Below, in pieces: positions 12,296 through 24,167 of a stretch of DNA of 64,000 bases. Origin of the DNA: Lantana camara (Eukaryota > Streptophyta > Magnoliopsida > Lamiales > Verbenaceae); the NCBI GenBank assembly GCA_037501455.1, contig CM074856.1, positions 45,165,001 through 45,229,000 on the forward strand, read 5' to 3'. The notes under the pieces are model-generated. The model ran no database searches. It was not told where the DNA came from and saw only the letters and a program-made list of their open reading frames with translations. A program made the translations under genes and the position numbers. Within the stretch, counting starts at the first letter, position 1; each line of letters opens with the position of its first letter.

Positions 12296-13879
12296 ATTAT
12301 GGTTTAATTTGTTTTAAATTTTAAAATTTAATTGTTATCTATTTTATGTTAATTAATTTCCGAACATGACTTGAATGTTTCTATTCGCCTAATTTCTAAG
12401 TGCAAACATGTTATGCCATAATGCGTTATATTCGTTATTTGAAACTCTTGAATCAAGTTGATTTAAATGTGAAGGTTATATATTTGAATGATTTTAAATG
12501 ATTCTCGTAATGAACGAAATGAATGTTTATAGGTCTTTAAGACATTAATAGTGCACATGAACCTGTTTATTACATAACATACTCTTTTATGCATTCATAT
12601 CATGATCATTTCATTGCCGAGCGTCTTAATTGGTCATTTTGAGTCTCACTTTACCTTTCTTGCACAAATTTTGATCCCGTTGGAGACGAGGCCAATCCTT
12701 GAGGCTTTCGTGTCTTCTTTTGTCACTACAAGGTGGGTTTTTCTACTATTTAGATAAAAAGACCCAATATATCCTTATGTGCAAAGTTTTATCCAAAGTT
12801 AGAGTTATCTATTTATATAACGAGTCACTTTCGGGTAAATGATTTCGAACGTATAATCCCTTTTTCTTTTAATATCCTACCGATTGTTTTGGCGAGTATT
12901 GATTGATTGCACTGATTGGGGCCAGGGGTTCTTGGTGTGAGTGGCTATCCGAGGAAGCATGGGCTGACGGTGATCCCTCACGCTAGTTCCAACCAAACTA
13001 CAGCGGTACCGGACCTCATCAGGAGATTGGCGGGGAAAGGGAGCTGAGTGCCATCTGGGGAGTCATGTAACCCCTTTTGGCCAATGATTGGGTGGCCGGG
13101 TCTTGCAAACCCGTCCACCAACCCGGAGGAAGAAGGTGTATATGACCGATTAAACAGAATCGATTGATTGTGCACAAAAGAATGATATGCATGAAAGACT
13201 TAATGAATGAATGATTATTGAATTACACATGGTGTTGGTTGGAGTTGATGCACGCCCACTCGCCGGGCCACTAATGACCTATTGTAAAATTGATCATTAT
13301 AATCCCTTCCGATGATTCCTCTATTTTACCTACTTGGGAACCGTTTCTAAAACCTCGCTTGGGATTATAATTTGCATGTGATTGTTTAAATTCCGTTATA
13401 TATTATATTTATGCCAATGTTTTATACCCACCAGTCCCTTTTGGACTGAACCCGTTTGGTTTTCAGCTGTATTGTGCAGGTGTCGAGGGAGCTAGGCGGG
13501 AATACGAGTCCTAGGTCTTGCATTCGTCTCTAGCTCTGTATTTTGGTCTTACACTTGCATCTCACACTTTTGATTATTGTATATGGATATTATATTGGAG
13601 CGTACTTGTTTTGGGCGTGATGGCATGCGATGACGTATATGAACTATTTTTGGAGCTCACATGCTCATGGTATATATATGATATGCTTTGTTCACTTATT
13701 GCTTCCGCTTTAATGTTTAATTTCGAATTTTATGGTTCAAGGGTTAGTCCCGCCTAGCATAGAGTGTGTGTATGTCCCCGTTCGCCGTGATTTAGCTCGG
13801 GTATGGATCGTTCATTTCATATTCGGGTCGGGTCTCGGTGCGGGGGATGTGACACCTTGCGCTCGGGTGTTACACAGAG

Positions 13880-16800
13880 TACCCAATCACCTCCAAATTA
13901 TCTGATCGCTTATATGTAAGCATGTAATCCTTAGTCCCTTGAAGATACCTCAAGGCTTTCTTTGCAGCTTTCCAGTGGTCAATACCTGGGTTACTCTGAT
14001 ATCTCCCTAACATTCCAACTGCAAATGCAATGTCAGGCCTTGTACAAACCTGAGCATACATCAAGCTTCCAACAACCGAAGCATAAGGAATGTTTTTCAT
14101 TTGTTCCCTCTCAAGATCGTTCTTCGGGCACTGATTCAAATTGAATCTGTCACCCTTCACTATGGGAGCTATACGTGGTGAACAATTTTTCATCCGAAAT
14201 CTTTCTAAAATTTTGTTGATATAGGCTTCTTGAGATAAACCTAAAATCCCCTTATGTCTATCTCGATGGATCTTAATACCAATGACATAAGATGCCTCAC
14301 CCATGTCCTTCATCTCAAAATTTTTAGAAAGGAATTGTTTTACTTCATATAGCGTCCCCTTATCATTGGTAGCAAGCAAGATATCATCCACATATAGGAT
14401 AAGGAAACAAATTTTACTCCCACTAACCTTACGGTATATACATTCATCCTTTATGTTCTCAACAAACCCAAATGAAGAGATAACATCATGAAACTTCAAA
14501 TACCATTGTCGCGAGGCTTGTTTCAATCCATATATAGACTTTTTCAACTTACATACCAATTGCTCACCATCACTAGAGGAGAATCCTTCAGGTTGTTTCA
14601 TGTAAACCTCTTCCTCTAGATCACCATTCAGAAACGTCGTTTTCACATCCATTTGTTGCAATTCAAGATCGAATTGGGCTACTAATGCTAATATAATGCA
14701 TAAGGAATCTTTCTTTGAAACAGGACTGAATGTCTCTGAATAATCGATTCATTCTCTTTGAGTGAACCCTTTTGCAACAAGTCTAGCCTTATATCTCTCA
14801 ATGTTGCCTAATGAATCCCTCTTGGTTTTAAACACCCATTTACAACCAATGGGTTTTACACCGTCAGGCAACTTGACAAGATCCCAGACTTCATTGCATT
14901 TCATAGAGTTCATCTCATCCTTCATAGCATTGTACCATAATTCTGACACTCATTACAACTCATAGCTTGTGAAAAAGACTCGGGATCACTTTCAGCTCCA
15001 ACATCACAGTCAGATTCTTGTAAATACACAACATAATCACTAGGGAGTGCTGATTTTCTTTCTCTAGTAGATCGCCTTAAGGCTTGACCAACATTCTCAT
15101 TAAGATCATGCTGCTCTACCTGTTGTTCAATAACTTGTGGAGTTTCTTGAACAGTTTGATCTACTTGAGCATTTTCAGCAATATGCGGATCTTCATTATG
15201 TTGTTCTTCAACACCCGGCTGTACTTGAGGGGCGTTGTGAATAACAACCAATCTGTTACTTGAAGTAGAAGGTTGATCTCTCACAGATATAAAATCCTGC
15301 AATTGATCACTCCCACTGATCAAGTCATTCTCAAGAAATTTTGTATTTCTTGATTCCACAAACCTAGTGCTATGAGATGGACAATAAAACTTGTATCCTT
15401 TAGACCTTTCAGCATATCCAACGAAATACCCACTAATGGTTCTTGGATCAAGTTTCTTTTCTTGATTATAAACTCTCACTTCAGATGGGCATCCCCATAC
15501 TCGTGTATGTCTTAAGCTCGGTTTCCAACCTTTGAATAACTCAAATGGTGTTTTAGAAACAGCCTTAGTTGGAACTCGATTCAATGCATACACTGCCGTT
15601 TTGAGAGCTTCAATCCACAAAGACTTAGGTAGCTTAGAACTACTAAGCATACAATGCACCATGTCCATTATAGTTTGGTTTCTTCTTTCTGCTACACCGT
15701 TTTGGTCTGGAGACCCAGACATGGTGTATTGGGCAACAATCCCATTTTCTTGAAGAAACTTCGCAAATGGACCTTGAGCTTGTCCATCTTCAGTGTATCT
15801 ACCATAGTACTCACCACCTCTATCAGATCTCACTATCTTAATTTGCTTACCGTATTGCTTCTCTACTTCAACCTCATAAACCTTAAAGGCTTCTAACGTT
15901 TCACTTTTGTGGTGAAGCATGTAGAGATGCATATATCATGAGTAGTCATAAATAAAGGTGATAAAGTATTTCTGACCATATGCATCCATGTCTGGACAAT
16001 ATATATCCGTATATATGATTTCCAATATGGTTGTACTTCTTTTGGCACCTTTCTTTGACTTGTTAGTCTGCTTGCCTTTAATGCAGTCTATACAAGTATC
16101 GAGATCAGTAAAATCTAAAGTACTAAGTACTCCATCATTTATTAATCTCTTAATTCGATCAATGGAGATATGTCCCAATCTCCGGTGCCATAAAACAAAA
16201 GAATTTTCATTTGTAACACATCTCTGAATACCAGCTCGAACATGCATAACATTATGAGTGGCGTCATTTTGCAAATCAAGAGAATAAAGACCCTCACACA
16301 ACACTCCTTGTCCAATAGTTTCAGATTCATAAGACAAATTAAAAGAAGAGTTTGAAAAGTTAAAAGAGTATCCAAAAGGAACAAGTCTTGAAACTGAAAT
16401 CAAATTTTTAGAGAAACTATGAATATAAAAAGTCTTTTCTAAAGTAAAAAATAAACCACTCTTAAGAACTAAATTGCATGTTCCAATAGCTTCCACATGT
16501 GACTGCATCTTGTTTCCCGAATAGATGCATCGTTCACTTCCCACTGGTTCCCGCAGGTTGGTTAACCCCTGCAAGGAATTTGAGACATGGATTGTAGAAC
16601 GAATCAATCCACCATGTGCTACAATTAACATCAACCATATTTGCTTCATACGTGACAAATGAGGTTAAATTACCTTTATTCTCAAGCCATTTCTTATACT
16701 TGATGCAATCCTTCTTTATGTGTCCCTTCTTTTTACAGAAGAAACACTTGGATTCCTTCTTGATATCAACATTAGGAAGTAATTTCCCCTTCGCCTTAAA

Positions 16801-17353
16801 CTTGGCATGAGAAGTTCTCTTTCCTTGGGTGGTCACCAAAGCACTCTCTCCCATTTCCATGACCAATCTTCCCTCCTCTTGAACACACATGGCCATAAGT
16901 TCATTAATAGACCATTTTTCCTTGTGTGTGTTGTAAGAGATCTTAAATGGGTCGTACTGATTAGGAAGGTTGTTCAGTATGTAGTGTACAAGGAAAGTTT
17001 CAGACATATCAACCTCAAGGTTCTTAAGTTGAGCTGTTATATCCCTCATCTTATTGATGTGGTCACGCACACCTTTAACTCCGGTGAGTCTTAAGTTCGA
17101 GAATTTCATTATTAGGGTGCTAGCAAGTGCCTTATCTGAAGTCTCAAACTGTTCATCCAGTGCCTTCAGTAATGCCCGGACATCGTCATGCTTTTCCACA
17201 GAACCACGAATACCAGCAGGAACTTTAGTCTTTATGAACATGACACTGAGTCGGTTAGACCGCTCCCATTGTTCATAAAGATTCTTTTCTGCTTGAGTGC
17301 TGGTTTCAGTGATATGTGGTTTGTCTTTCCGAATAGCATAATCAATGTCCATA
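13880..17353 (-). pseudogene. copia gag-protease-integrase-RT, broken
   Basis: Read on the minus strand from 17353: gag core, zinc knuckle CFFCKKKGHIKKDC, protease start (STWWIDS), the GAG-pre-integrase block, integrase (RSDRGGEYY and the Asp...Glu spacing around SPDQNGVAE), then RT with catalytic YVDD near 14385-14396. Four lesions are visible: a frameshift at the protease near 16595, a TGA in integrase at 15936-15938 (at an expected Arg), a frameshift near 14945-14955, and a TGA at 14749-14751 (at an expected Gly). Its gag N-terminus lies beyond the inner gypsy element at 31847-31953, and its RNase H lies beyond the solo LTR. Confidence 0.9.
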
Positions 17354-17358
17354 CACCC

Positions 17359-18290
17359 TGTTCACAACAAATTTTATTGTCTGCAAAATAAATTACAAGA
17401 CAAACTATATGAACAAGATATATAATAATTTAAAGAACTTGACGAATTTAAAGGAATAAATCCTATGAAGTCTATTCCTCTGATTCTTCTCTTCAATTTT
17501 GTATTCGAGGGCGTGAAGCTTATTCTCGAACACGTAGGCGCGATTTTTTGCCGATTTTGACGGAGAAAACCACGTGATTTACCTGCAGCTTTGATGAAAC
17601 CGTAGAACCTTCAAAGGTTGTAGTTCCTCGTAGCAGCGGGACTTGAACTTTAAGAACTTAATGACGACGGGAAGAAGACTTAGAAGATTCAACGAAGACT
17701 TGATGACGTGAAGAAGACTCGCGCACGTATGTAGGCTTGACGGCGTGAAGACTCCTTTGATGTCCGTGTCGAAGTCGAAGTCGAAGTCGAAGTCTTGAAG
17801 TCCGTTGATCGAAGTCTCAATGTTGATGTCTTTTAAATGTACCCATGACCTCTATTTATAGGTGTAGGGTTGAATATTTTGATAATTATCTCTTCATTTA
17901 TTTATTAGAAGGATAATATCAAATATTTTATTTATTTATTTATCACTTTAATATAAATTTATATTAAAGAAAATAAATAAATGACATGTTTTGACTTGAT
18001 TGGTCCACGTGTTGAGACATGCCACGTGTCGTCATTTGATTGGTCACAACCAACTGAGCTGCAAGGCTTGATTTGATTCGTCGGAACACTTCAACTTTGA
18101 CACATGTCAATGCTTGATTTGATGACAAGATAAATATTAAAATTATCAATTAAATCAATCTATTTAGATATTTTATGGATATTGATTTAATATTTATCCA
18201 AAAAATATAAAATAGAAGGAATTATGTTTGATAATTAATATTTAATTTACACATGTCACATTTTAATTCGACGAAAATAATTCGTCTACA
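17359..18290 (-). repeat. 3' LTR of the gypsy element (932 bp)
   Basis: Plus strand TGTTCACAAC...TTCGTCTACA. It equals the copy at 30915-31846 apart from a T/C difference in the TTTA repeat near 17937 and a G/A difference near 18167 that I could see. It contains a short run of GAAGTC repeats (about 17768-17795). Confidence 0.95.
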
Positions 18291-18304
18291 AATGCCCCCA
18301 CTTC
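18291..18304 (-). other. Polypurine tract of the gypsy element
   Basis: Minus-strand GAAGTGGGGGCATT immediately before the 3' LTR. Confidence 0.8.
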
Positions 18305-18870
18305 AAAACTCGACGAAAGACGTGCCAAACATCGTGTCGGCGAAATTTGAAGTAATCAACTTGGCACCACCGATCACTATTTGGACTTAAAATTATTAAG
18401 TCATCGTGGGACTTGAAAGCACATAACTAATTTGAAGAAATAAATAGCCCAATCATGTGAGCACTTGTTGGGACGTGAATAATTTTCCCAATTTCATCAC
18501 AATTGCTCAGCCTTTAAAACAAATGGGCCGAATCGGACTCAAATTAATAGGATTTAGATCCCATTTCTTCTTTGATGATGGACCAGGAATTATTTTAAAA
18601 TAAGCCCAATTTCTATGAAAGAAATCAAATTTTTTTCCTAGGCAAACTATCCTTCCCACTTCAAGAGGAATCCTTCAGTAATTTGAATTCCGGACGAGCC
18701 ATTCCTTCCTTCCAATCATCATCTCATTTTTTATTTATTTATTTATTTATTTATTTATTTTAAATTTAATTCAATAATTACAGCAACTTAATAGAATTCG
18801 AGGTGGACTTGAATTCTAACGTAAATCGGACTCTTGATTACAGAATTCTAATGGAACAGGGACTTACTCC

Positions 18871-18878
18871 TATAAATA
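18871..18878 (+). promoter_or_regulatory. TATA box of the antisense PMD gene (candidate)
   Basis: TATAAATA lies on the plus strand just inside the 3' end of the gypsy element, opposite to the retrotransposon's own direction. It sits about 1.5 kb upstream of the PMD start codon. A splice acceptor (TTTCTCGTAG, ending 20389) just before that ATG suggests a spliced leader, and a donor-like GGTGAG is present near 18934. Promoter activity is inferred. Confidence 0.5.
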
Positions 18879-19014
18879 ATAAGTTTGTTTCAGACTTTCA
18901 GTCATGGGCAGACAAACTTTAGCAGCTGATTTCGGTGAGCTACATCTTTAACGACGCGAGTCTTCTTCTGGCTTTCTCTCTTGCTGGCTTTTTCTCTTGG
19001 GTCATTGTTGGTGC

Positions 19015-19130
19015 CTTCTTCTGCGTCTACTGCTTCTTCTGCGTCCACTGCTTCTTCTGCGTTGCTGCCTGCTTCTGCGTCTACTGCTGCTTCTGTTTCT
19101 ACTGCTTCTTCTGCTTCTTCTGTCAGGCTC
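19015..19130. repeat. Imperfect TGCTTCTGCGTC-type repeat
   Basis: A run of short units built on CTGCTTCTTCTGCG repeats about ten times in the leader of the antisense gene. On the minus strand it reads as Ala/Glu-rich EEAVDAE repeats, but nothing supports translation. Confidence 0.8.
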
Positions 19131-20408
19131 AATCCTCACGCGAGATATACCACACCTCTCTTGTTCAGATTCACGCTCGCAACGTGTTTGACAAATTTCT
19201 TCAAAGAGTCTGCTTGAAGAAGAGCTCCTGCTCTGACAACGGCATCCATCACAATCAGAATCAGCACAGGTTTTCTTCTTCTACACTCACGGCTTCATCC
19301 GTTTTAATCATGCTTTATGGCTGCCCGAAATTTACATATCGGAAGAATGCCAACTTAAATCCGTGAGCTTAAAGGATCGCCTCACTCTTCCGTTCTTCGC
19401 ATCGCACGTCATCAATTATAAGGAATGTCAAATTTCCTTCGACCACGTTCGGCTCGTCGTTCTGCCTTCACGTACCCGTCGTCAACTATAAAGACTCTCC
19501 AGTCGATCTTCGTTCTCCCTTCTTTGATGAAAAGTAGCTGTTGCACGGCACTCCATGACTAGAATTCTGTTCAATTGTTCGACTCTATCAGCAACTGAAC
19601 TTGCACCATGATTATGATACATAATTTGAATAGGCCACGTTACTAGAACTTTGCTATGCCTGTCCAGGAGTTGATTGCTTCCTTCTTTTTATTTTCTGCT
19701 TCCTTTTCTTAATTTGTTTTGTTTTGCAATTCACTAAAGTAACCTTTGTTGTTTTGCAGGGTATCAAAAGATTCTGGGAGGTAAATTCAACTCAGCGAAA
19801 GCAACTTTATTGCGTTATCGACGTGGGTGCTTTTTTGGAGCATCACTACATCTTGAATTTGTGACAACTTGGTCGTTGCTATTTTAAAATCTCTTGGAAG
19901 TCAACTTTGCAAAATTCCATCTACAAGGTCAATTCGACTTGTTGATCTCCTTTTTTCTTTCATGAATTGAATATTGTGTTTTGGCTTCACATGGTCTCAA
20001 TTATTTCAAGCTAAGAGAACCACTTCAATTGAGTCGGACCGCTGGTTGCATGCATTTATTTGTTTTGAAGGGAAAGGATATTATATAATGCAAATATTGG
20101 CATGGACTTGCACTCAAAACACCCCTTGGGTTTCTTGTTTTTTTTTTTTTTAATTTAATTTTAAAGTTTGACTTTGCAAATATCCCAATCCTTTGAAATA
20201 TTTTTGACAGCAATATAATAACATTACGTATAATGCCATGATTGCAACAAACTTAAAATCCTTAAGAATGGATGTTGTCATCGCTCCATTCTATTTTGTC
20301 CCTTTTACATGTATTTCTTTCTTTCCTTTGCAGAAACTTAGATTTTGTCTCGTTGATCTTAATTTTCTTTTTCTCTTCGTTTCTCGTAGGTAACTCAAAC
20401 ACTTCAAG

Positions 20409-23400
20409 ATGTTGATCGAGGATCATGCCAAACCGACTCCATGCATCATCATCGGCCGCGAAAATGATAGCTTCAAAGTCAAACCTACTTCTTTGCCCGT
20501 CCACAAGTCTGCTATCGATCTTCTCTCTTCTGAGCCAATTGATTCGACACTGCACATCGCCGACTGGTCAGAAGAGATCACTACAGAACTATATGATGAT
20601 CACATCAACGAATTCTTTCGTTCGCCGGCCCTCTTATTGAAATCTTCTCTACATGGTGTCGACAACTCGATAATGGGCTTCTCACTTCCGAATCGGCATC
20701 TCGTCACCAAAGGAACTTCTTGGAAGATTCCTTCTTCAAAGTTTGGTGAAGTATCCTTCTACGCCGGCTACTGGGAATGGACAGAACACATCTTGGCCTT
20801 CTTCGAACATCGTCTCGTTCAAGCAAACATCTACGCGGCCATTCATGCTTCACTCTTCACGTATGTCGTCGACAAGAACGTCCTTCAGGCATTCTTCGAG
20901 TTATGGCATCCTTCGACGAATACTCTGCATACGGCTGTTGGGGAATTGTCAATCTCTCTATGGGATCTTCGTGGAATTTCCGGCTTGCCCATACTTGGAG
21001 ATTTCTACGACGAGGCAATCCCTTCAGCTTATGAACTTCTTGGCGATCAGGCCCGTTGTTCCACCTCTTCGCGAAACGACTCTGCTCTTCCACGTTGCTG
21101 CAAGTACTTGTTCTTGGCTTATCACATGTTGCCTAAGACTTCTGATGGCCTACTGATTTCAGATTGGATAAACTTCTGGTTCAAGGAAACGGCTAGATAT
21201 GCCCCTCCTCCATCGCGGTCTACCAAAAAGAGAACCAGCAAGCCACGGTTTTCTCGAAATCCTTGCGGAAGTATCGACGCGTCTCTTTTACCTCGTGCCA
21301 ATTACCACGCTGATCCATTCACGATCTTGGGAATCGAAGAGAATGTAAAAGAGGGCACTTATCTTGCTGCTTTCCTCGCATGCTGGCTTTGCAGCTTTGT
21401 TCTTCCTCATGGACAAGTCAACCGAGTTCGTGCTACTGTCTTCAAAGTTGCTAGTCAGATGGCTCGTGGACGTCTTTTTTCCCTCGCCATACCTGTGTTA
21501 ACAAGCATTTATCGCGGTCTAAGGGATATATCTACTTCGCCGAATTTGACCGAGTCTACAGTTGTCTTCCCTATTCATTATCTTTATAGTTGGATAGCAC
21601 GATACTTCGACACTCACTTTACTTCCAACATTGAACAACAAAGCGGGGACAAGGTAAAATGTGCTTCGATGGTAAGACATTCAGGAGAACAGATGGCTAA
21701 GTCTTTTGAAATTCAGCCGGCACGTGATTTATTCCATAGCATCAGCTCGTCAGACCTTCGAAACTTACATCCCAAACATCAAGATAAGGAAGTGCTGATG
21801 GATCGTACTTGTTTCTCCCTCACCCTCAACGGTATTTTCATATCTCTACGATCTAGCTACTTGACTTTTCGGTGTGGGAATGAACATCTCGTTGAAGCAT
21901 ACAGTCCTCATCGATTCAGCCGTCAACACGGCCTTTGTCAACACATTCCGGGTCGCTTGAAGAAAGAAATCTTAACCTGCGAATTATCTGCACTTGTTCG
22001 ACTTTGGCGCTCATGCACTTTTCTGAACTCGTCATCCACAGTAGTTCTGCCGGGAAAACATGATGTTTCGTCGTTGGCCACGAAAGAGTACACAATTTGG
22101 TGGAGAGCAACTTGGGACGCTACTCATAGAAACAACACCAAGATTGTCTTAAAGCTTCCTCAGAATAACACGAAGCCAAACTCTACAATGCCGAAACAAC
22201 ATAAAGGCAATTCTTCTAAGGCTGCGTAACCAAACGATGATCATGAACCCGTTGCAAAGAAGCTAACTTCCCATTCGAAGGTTTCTCATGACTCTATTCT
22301 CCCAGTAGAGAAAGAAGATAGTTCGACTGGGGATGCTTATCAAGTAGTTGAGAGGCCCAAGAAACGAATGACTTTACTCTGCGCATCTTCCTCGAAACAC
22401 GAGATAGCCAAGGAAGGCAATGAAGTCATCTCTGCCCTTTCTTGTTCAGCTGAAGATTCCGACAGCCAACGCCAACTTAAGAAGAAGCAGAAGGTGTTCA
22501 ATTTAGACAACATTACTGTTGATTCTAACTTTTTTGCAGATTGCCCAAGTTCTAATCTACCGTTGGCTGAATTAACACTCTATGTATCTATCGGCTGAAA
22601 ATACTTTTTTTTTTTTTTAAATTGTTAATATTTTCTTTGATCCTTTACTCACATCAATTATAACATTTTTCTTGCAGCTTTCACAACTTGAGGACGGGGT
22701 TCGAGCAACTTCTGAGCAGAGTGGTGATTCCGTAAATGAGCTCACTCCTTTGGACTTGTCAAAAGTGGATTCTTCTCATCCTCCGAACGGTGAAGCTAAA
22801 GCAGTCAGAGGAGATAGTGAACAGCCAAGAATCACTCTACCCAAATTGATGCCTAAAGCGCGCCCGACAGAAGTACTTGAAACATCTAGAAAGGCATCTA
22901 AGGTTCCACATCGCCCTTCTATGGCTCCCGAACCGTCTCTGTTTTGCCCCCAAGCTCTTTATGGTGAAGCCGAGAAAATGTTGGTCAACTTCCTTTGGAA
23001 GAGTATTCGGGACAAGATTGAAAGAACTCCCTTTGAGACGCTCTCGAAGATAGAATCCGATATACGAGCTGTTTTTGGCAAGATGAAGGATTACATGAGA
23101 GATCCATCACCTTTGGAGAATCGCCTGAAGGAATTTCTTGAGAATGCTTCAAACTTCGTAAGTGTTAAGCAGAACTCCATCCACAGGCTAACACAAGAGG
23201 CTCATGAACAATCTCTCTCTCTTGCTTTACAAAGTCTTGACGAAGCTGAGGCACAGAAACATAAGTCTGCTGGAGTAGTGGAAAATTTGAGGGCGGAACT
23301 TCGTCAAGCAGAAGAGAACTTAGCCAAAATGCAAGCTGACGTGGATGCTCGTCGAGAGGCTCTTTTGAAACTTCAAGATGCCCCTTATATGACCGAAAAG

Positions 23401-23481
23401 GAAAATGAAGCCCTTAAGAAGATGGAGGAGCTACTTGAAGAAACTCGTCAGAATTTGATAGACTTTGATGTTTTCTCATAG
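20409..23481 (+). CDS. Antisense plant mobile domain (PMD) protein with coiled coil, carried by the gypsy element; one in-frame stop
   Basis: Two coding exons, 20409-22583 and 22678-23481, joined in phase over a GT-AG intron (GTATCT...TTGCAG), encode 992 codons of which codon 607 is TAA (22227-22229). Residues about 95-420 are a PMD domain. Landmarks are TLHTAVGELSISLWDLRG near 171, YLAAFLACWLCSFVLP near 317, a MARGRLFSLAIPVL block near 350 and HYLYSWIARYF near 388. PMD proteins such as Arabidopsis MAIN/MAIL1 act in gene and transposon silencing and genome stability; the domain is also found in transposons. The C-terminal 80 residues form a charged coiled coil. A basic KKKQK patch could be a nuclear signal. 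The gene runs opposite to the retrotransposon, between integrase and the 3' LTR, with its own TATA box and AATAAA. The reading frame continues with protein-like composition after the stop, so the stop looks recent, or the product is a 606-residue PMD-only protein. Confidence 0.85.
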
Positions 23482-23596
23482 ATAGCTTAGAGTAGTTGAT
23501 TGTTCTCCTTCGGTTGCTTAGCTTTAGGACTTTTCTTCTTTGTCCTTTTTTTCCTTCTTGATGATGTCATGAACTTTACTACTTTAGAGATTGCTT

Positions 23597-23602
23597 AATA
23601 AA
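23597..23602 (+). terminator. Polyadenylation signal of the antisense PMD gene (candidate)
   Basis: AATAAA 116 bases after the stop codon, followed by T-rich DNA. Position and strand fit the 3' end of the PMD transcript. Confidence 0.5.
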
Positions 23603-24167
23603 AGTTAACTTTTTTTTTATCTCGCAACTCTTCGAGTAGTTCCCCTTTTCTTTAATGCCATTATAACAAATTATATATTTGCATATATACATAATTCATT
23701 ATCACATGAAAGAATCAAAATCAAATAAACTAACTTTGTCTCCGATACATAACTTTATACGACTTTTTTTTGTTTATACTTAGTTTTCATGAAGAATTGT
23801 CAATTCAACATAAAACCAACATAAAGTCATGATAAAGTTGTGACTGAACTTAGAAAAATCTAAGCTGCCTACGTACCCTAATGAAAGGGATCAAGTCATA
23901 ACGTAGTTCAAAGAAAACTTCTTTGGAGAAGATTTAGGAGGGCCGTTCACAGTTTATACTCATGCGGGCCAGGAGTATTCAAAGTTTAACCACCCTGAAC
24001 AAGAGTGGGGAATTTCTATTTTAGCCACACGAAATACCATCAGTGGAGTAAGTTAGCAGTTTATCCACATACATTACAATTGGTGGTTACCGTACATAGT
24101 TTATACTCATATGGGTCAGGAGTTGACATGCAGTTTAGGCTCGTGCGTCGAGGAGCATCATGCTTCA

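Larger units (their letters stand above)
10301..13874. mobile_element. Solo LTR (3574 bp) inserted in the copia RNase H region
   Basis: Starts TGTGACGCCCC and ends GGGTGTTACA, so the two ends are near-perfect inverted repeats of each other, and is flanked by a 5-bp duplication CAGAG (10296-10300 and 13875-13879). No gag or pol is present, so it is read as a solo LTR left by recombination between the two LTRs of a long-LTR element. The TGTAACACCC-type ends resemble Tekay/Del-like chromovirus LTRs (inference). Its last 800 bp resemble 62150-62931. It contains two (TA)n tracts and three GC-rich NotI-like palindromes in otherwise AT-rich DNA. Orientation cannot be fixed from the ends. Confidence 0.8.

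Noticed and set aside
18902..19132. Minus-strand EEAVDAE-rich reading frame
   Set aside because: It is a by-product of a short DNA repeat in the leader of the antisense PMD gene, with no domain and no supporting context.
22226..22539. Intron that would remove the TAA of the PMD gene
   Set aside because: Donor GTAACC and acceptor TTTTTTGCAG look acceptable, but joining them gives a stop within a few codons.
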